A stretch of DNA of 64,000 nucleotides from an uncultured Kordiimonas sp. (GTDB lineage Bacteria; Pseudomonadota; Alphaproteobacteria; Sphingomonadales; Kordiimonadaceae): assembly GCA_947503575.1 (NCBI GenBank), contig CANNDZ010000001.1, positions 1,364,001 to 1,428,000 on the forward strand. Direction: 5' to 3'. The notes under the pieces are model-generated. The model had not been told where the DNA came from. It worked only from the letters and a program-made list of their open reading frames with translations, and searched no databases. Position 1 is the stretch's first letter. Each line of letters starts with the position of its first letter. Position numbers and translations under genes: made by a program. Below, one piece after another: positions 61,405 through 64,000 of this stretch.

Positions 61405-63267
61405 CTATCCCAGCAGGTAGCTTGCCAGTCGATACGTAATGAATGACGCACCGTAAGCAAGGGCAAACAGGTATGCAACCATAAAGCCCGGCCATTTCCA
61501 GCCACCGGTTTCGCGGCGTGTTACCGCGATAGTAGACAAACACTGTGGCGCAAAAACGAACCAAGCGAGAAACGACAGGGCTGTTGGCAATGACCAGGCA
61601 GAATTCAACACGCTTACCAGCCCGGCCTCGATCATTTCTTCGCTGCCAGACAGGGAATAGACAGTGCCAAGGGCCGCCACCGCGACCTCGCGGGCAGCCA
61701 TGCCCGGCACCAGCGCGACAGAGATTTCCCAGTTGAAGCCAATGGGCGCAAAAATGACCTCAAGTGCGTTACCGATTATGCCAACAAAGCTGTAAGCGAT
61801 ATCAGGCTGGGTGGAGCCTTCCGGGGCGACGGGGTAGATCGCGAACAACCATAAAATAACTGTGGAGGCAAGAATGATCGTTCCAGCCCGACGCAGGAAC
61901 ACGCGCGATCGCTCATACAGCCCGATCAGTACAAAACGCAGGTTTGGGCTTTGGTATTTAGGCAGTTCAAGCATGAAAGTGTCTGCTTTGCCTTGAGCGA
62001 CGGTCCGTTTCAGCACGGCAGCAACCACAAGTGCAGCCAGAATGCCTGCGATATACAGTGCGAACATCACCAGGCCTTGAAGGCCAAATCCGCCCACATC
62101 GCGGTTGGGAATGAAGGCACTGATGATGACTGTGTAAACCGGTAGGCGTGCCGAACAGGTCATCAGGGGTGCAATCAAGATTGTGGTTAATCTGTCGCGT
62201 TCGTTGGCGATGGCACGCGCCGCCATAATGCCGGGGATGGCGCAGGCAAAACTTGATAAAAGCGGAATGAACGCGCGTCCGTTCAACCCGACAGACGCCA
62301 TCAAGCGGTCCATGATGAACGCTGCGCGCGCCATATACCCGGTGCTTTCCAGCACCAGAATAAACAAAAACAAAATTAGGATTTGCGGCAGAAACACCAC
62401 AACAGCCCCGACACCCGCCAAAATACCGTCATTGAAGAAGCTAAGGAGCAGACCATCGGGCAGGGTGTTGGCAAGCCCGGATTGCAAGGCACCGATACCT
62501 GCTTCTATCAGGTCTTGCGGTGGTGTTGCCCAGGAAAAAACAGCCTGAAACATCAGGAACAAAAGACCAAACAGAGTTATCGGGCCAATAACCGGGTTCA
62601 GAAGCACGCGGTCAAGTTGGCGCGTTGTTTTGTGCCCTATGCCTTCGCTGATTGTTACGGCAGAAGCAATTTTGCGGGCGGCGATCTGGCGTTCGCGCAC
62701 AGTGGGGCCGATGTCCATCGGGGCAGGTGGCGGCGCAAGTACCGCCTTGGCAACCACGTCCTTCAAGCTGTCCAAACCTTTTTTGCGCACTGCTACCGTT
62801 TCAATGACCGGCACGCCGAGCTTCGCGGACAGCGCATCCACGTCAATCGATATCCGTTCCCGGGCTGCGAGGTCTGTCATATTCAATGCAACAACCATCG
62901 GCATGCCAAGATCGCGCAGTTCAAGAACAAATCGCAGATGCTGTGCAAGGTTTGTGGCGTCCACGACGCTTAAAATGGCGTCGGGTTGGGCTTCAATATC
63001 ATGGGTGCCTGTTACAACTTGCCGGGTGACTTCTTCATCGGCGCTGCGCGGCGTCAGGCTATAGGCGCCAGGTAAGTCAATAAGCGTAAGGCTGGCAACA
63101 TCGTCAAGATCGCCGCTGCGTCTTTCAACCGTTGCCCCCGGATAGTTGGCCACCTTTTGGCGCAAGCCGGTCAAAGCATTGAAAAGCGCAGACTTGCCAC
63201 AATTAGGGTTGCCAACAACCGCGACGATACGCTGTGTTGGTTGCGAAACTGCTGTTGCCTGGCTCAC
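61405..63267 (-). CDS. feoB: Ferrous iron transport protein B
   Basis: This 620-residue protein has an N-terminal G domain with G1 GNPNCGKSALFNALTG, G3 LIDLPGAYSL and G4 ALNMTDLA, followed by a helical GDI-like spacer and about ten membrane helices with two Gate motifs (GRAFIPLLSSFACAIPGIMAAR and the C-terminal WEISVALVPGMAAREV). It is shorter than the 770-residue E. coli protein but typical of many alphaproteobacteria. It imports Fe2+ with GTP. The start overlaps feoA by four bases. Confidence 0.93.
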   Translation of the reverse strand: MSQATAVSQPTQRIVAVVGNPNCGKSALFNALTGLRQKVANYPGATVERRSGDLDDVASLTLIDLPGAYSLTPRSADEEVTRQVVTGTHDIEAQPDAILSVVDATNLAQHLRFVLELRDLGMPMVVALNMTDLAARERISIDVDALSAKLGVPVIETVAVRKKGLDSLKDVVAKAVLAPPPAPMDIGPTVRERQIAARKIASAVTISEGIGHKTTRQLDRVLLNPVIGPITLFGLLFLMFQAVFSWATPPQDLIEAGIGALQSGLANTLPDGLLLSFFNDGILAGVGAVVVFLPQILILFLFILVLESTGYMARAAFIMDRLMASVGLNGRAFIPLLSSFACAIPGIMAARAIANERDRLTTILIAPLMTCSARLPVYTVIISAFIPNRDVGGFGLQGLVMFALYIAGILAALVVAAVLKRTVAQGKADTFMLELPKYQSPNLRFVLIGLYERSRVFLRRAGTIILASTVILWLFAIYPVAPEGSTQPDIAYSFVGIIGNALEVIFAPIGFNWEISVALVPGMAAREVAVAALGTVYSLSGSEEMIEAGLVSVLNSAWSLPTALSFLAWFVFAPQCLSTIAVTRRETGGWKWPGFMVAYLFALAYGASFITYRLASYLLG

Positions 63268-63527
63268 GTGGGTACTACCTCAATCAAATTTGCCTCTGCC
63301 CGCCTCAGGGCCAGTGTCATCGATCCTACTTTCACCGCAATAGGGTCTTTGCCAAACGGGTTCTGGTGCAAAACCTCGACACCAAGGTCTTCGGAGAAGC
63401 CCATTTCGCGCAGCCTGTCAATAATGCTTGCCGTTTCAGCATCGGCGTTTGGCGAAAAGCTTGTGATTGTTCCACTAAAGCCCGGTGTGCAGGTGCCGAG
63501 CGGCACGTTGGAATGAGAGGGAGGCAT
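63264..63527 (-). CDS. feoA: FeoA domain protein
   Basis: This 87-residue SH3-like FeoA protein (GFSGTITSFSPNADAE, LREMGFSEDLGVEVLHQNPFGKDPIAVKVGSMTLALRRAEANLIEV) matches the family in length and pattern. It interacts with FeoB at the cytoplasmic face to support Fe2+ uptake. It overlaps feoB and is preceded by an iron-box-like sequence. Confidence 0.9.
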   Translation of the reverse strand: MPPSHSNVPLGTCTPGFSGTITSFSPNADAETASIIDRLREMGFSEDLGVEVLHQNPFGKDPIAVKVGSMTLALRRAEANLIEVVPT

Positions 63528-63545
63528 AAAGGACCTGCGGCTAAT

Positions 63546-63560
63546 TGATAATTATTCTTA
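63546..63560. promoter_or_regulatory. Fur-box-like site upstream of feoAB
   Basis: TGATAATTATTCTTA is a 7-1-7 element (TGATAAT-T-ATTCTTA) close to the TGATAATNATTATCA Fur consensus. It is about 20 bp upstream of the feoA start, consistent with iron repression. Alphaproteobacterial regulators may differ in consensus. Confidence 0.5.
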
Positions 63561-63619
63561 ACAAGCGGGTCTTAGCATGCAGGGGGCGGGGCGGCAAGGC
63601 CTACTGGTGATAATGCATA

Positions 63620-63652
63620 GAGAAAAGGCCGATGCGCTGCACCGGCCTTTCT
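63620..63652. terminator. Intrinsic terminator of the dps gene (bidirectional)
   Basis: AAAGGCCG / CGGCCTTT form an 8-bp stem with an 11-base loop and T-rich flanks on the minus strand. It follows the dps stop at 63687. Confidence 0.8.
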
Positions 63653-63686
63653 TGTGATTGGAATAGGTATGGCTTGACGATATCAA

Positions 63687-64000
63687 TTAGCCAAGCATAG
63701 CACCCAGCATCCATTGCGCTTTTTCATGCACAGTCAGGCGGTCTGTCAATAAGCCTGCGGTTACGTCATCACTGGCGTCAGCGGCCTGCGCAATAAGGGG
63801 CCGAATACGGTTTGCCAGTTGGTCATGACCTTGTTGCAAAGCTCTAACCATCTGATCTGCGCTGGCGTTTTCATCACCGTCTGCAATAGAGCCAGTTGCC
63901 ATATACTGTTTCATGGTTGCCGGTGCCTTGTGGCCCAGCGCGCGGATGCGCTCAGCAATATCGTCAATAGCAGGCGCGAGCTCCAGATACTGTTCTTCTG
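63687..64000 (-). CDS. dps: Dps-family ferritin-like protein (5' partial)
   Basis: The gene enters from the right edge; the frame is open to 64000, so the N-terminus is missing, and the ATG at 63914 is internal. Visible residues (YLELAPAIDDIAERIRALGHKAPAT, then MVRALQQGHDQLANRIRPLIAQAAD and KAQWMLGAMLG at the end) match the C-terminal ~105 residues of Dps: helix C-D with the AERIRALG segment and the final helix with HEKAQWML. Dps stores iron and protects DNA against Fenton chemistry, and lies next to feoAB here. Confidence 0.87.
   Translation of the reverse strand, partial: EEQYLELAPAIDDIAERIRALGHKAPATMKQYMATGSIADGDENASADQMVRALQQGHDQLANRIRPLIAQAADASDDVTAGLLTDRLTVHEKAQWMLGAMLG

Noticed and set aside
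1-64000. tRNA, rRNA, CRISPR arrays, prophage, transposons
   Set aside because: None could be recognised by reading the sequence; no transposase, integrase or repeat-spacer pattern was seen.

Overview
This 64 kb window looks like chromosomal DNA of a free-living, probably aquatic, alphaproteobacterium. The clues are two TonB-dependent receptors, many exported hydrolases, an E. coli-type thymidine kinase, an alpha-type FeoAB/Dps pair, mid-50s GC by eye and GGAG-type ribosome sites. A Kordiimonadales-like or related lineage would fit, but this is inference. I see no rRNA, tRNA, CRISPR array, prophage or insertion sequence. Gene density is high and both edges cut genes.

Region 1 (1-12.6 kb) is a catabolic island. 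It holds an SSS-family symporter with its small partner and a zinc-ribbon membrane protein. A minus-strand operon follows (HMG-CoA-lyase-like enzyme, hydantoinase/oxoprolinase subunits A and B), divergent from a family III CoA-transferase and an N-carbamoylsarcosine-amidase-like hydrolase. A GntR/FCD regulator and a TonB-dependent receptor close the island. Paired TGTATACA-type sites lie in both divergent promoter regions (about 7.13-7.16 kb and 9.78-9.82 kb), so the island looks like one GntR regulon for import and breakdown of an unidentified cyclic amide or carbamoyl compound.

Region 2 (12.6-34.5 kb) is mixed. It has an NrtR-like Nudix protein, a signal-peptidase-like protein, a BASS transporter with a D-aminoacylase-type amidohydrolase, an exported amidohydrolase, a Tat-exported PhoD phosphatase and an EAL phosphodiesterase. 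Next come two glutathione transferases with a TetR regulator, an alpha/beta hydrolase, an SDR and an aldehyde dehydrogenase. A small metal-related group (Zur/Fur-like regulator, MerC, PepSY protein) and thymidine kinase end it.

Region 3 (34.6-56.8 kb) is a nearly complete nucleic-acid and nucleoside scavenging locus. It encodes an exported ADA2/ADGF-type adenosine deaminase, an NCS2-like permease, deoC, a bacterial ALDH16, upp, a purine phosphoribosyltransferase and purine nucleoside phosphorylase. A BMP-type nucleoside ABC transporter is followed by cdd, deoA, deoB and an exported S1/P1 nuclease, then a large TonB-dependent receptor and a RutR-type TetR regulator. Two TTGAC-N6-GTCAA palindromes upstream of the receptor and one closely matching the E. 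coli RutR consensus upstream of deoC suggest that the RutR-like protein controls both outer-membrane uptake and deoxyribose catabolism. The encoded route is: nuclease, receptor, periplasmic deamination, ABC uptake, phosphorolysis, phosphopentomutase, DeoC, aldehyde oxidation.

Region 4 (56.9-64 kb) has a membrane sulfatase with a Spinster-like MFS transporter, a lipoprotein M19 dipeptidase, feoAB behind a Fur-box-like site, and a dps gene cut by the right edge.
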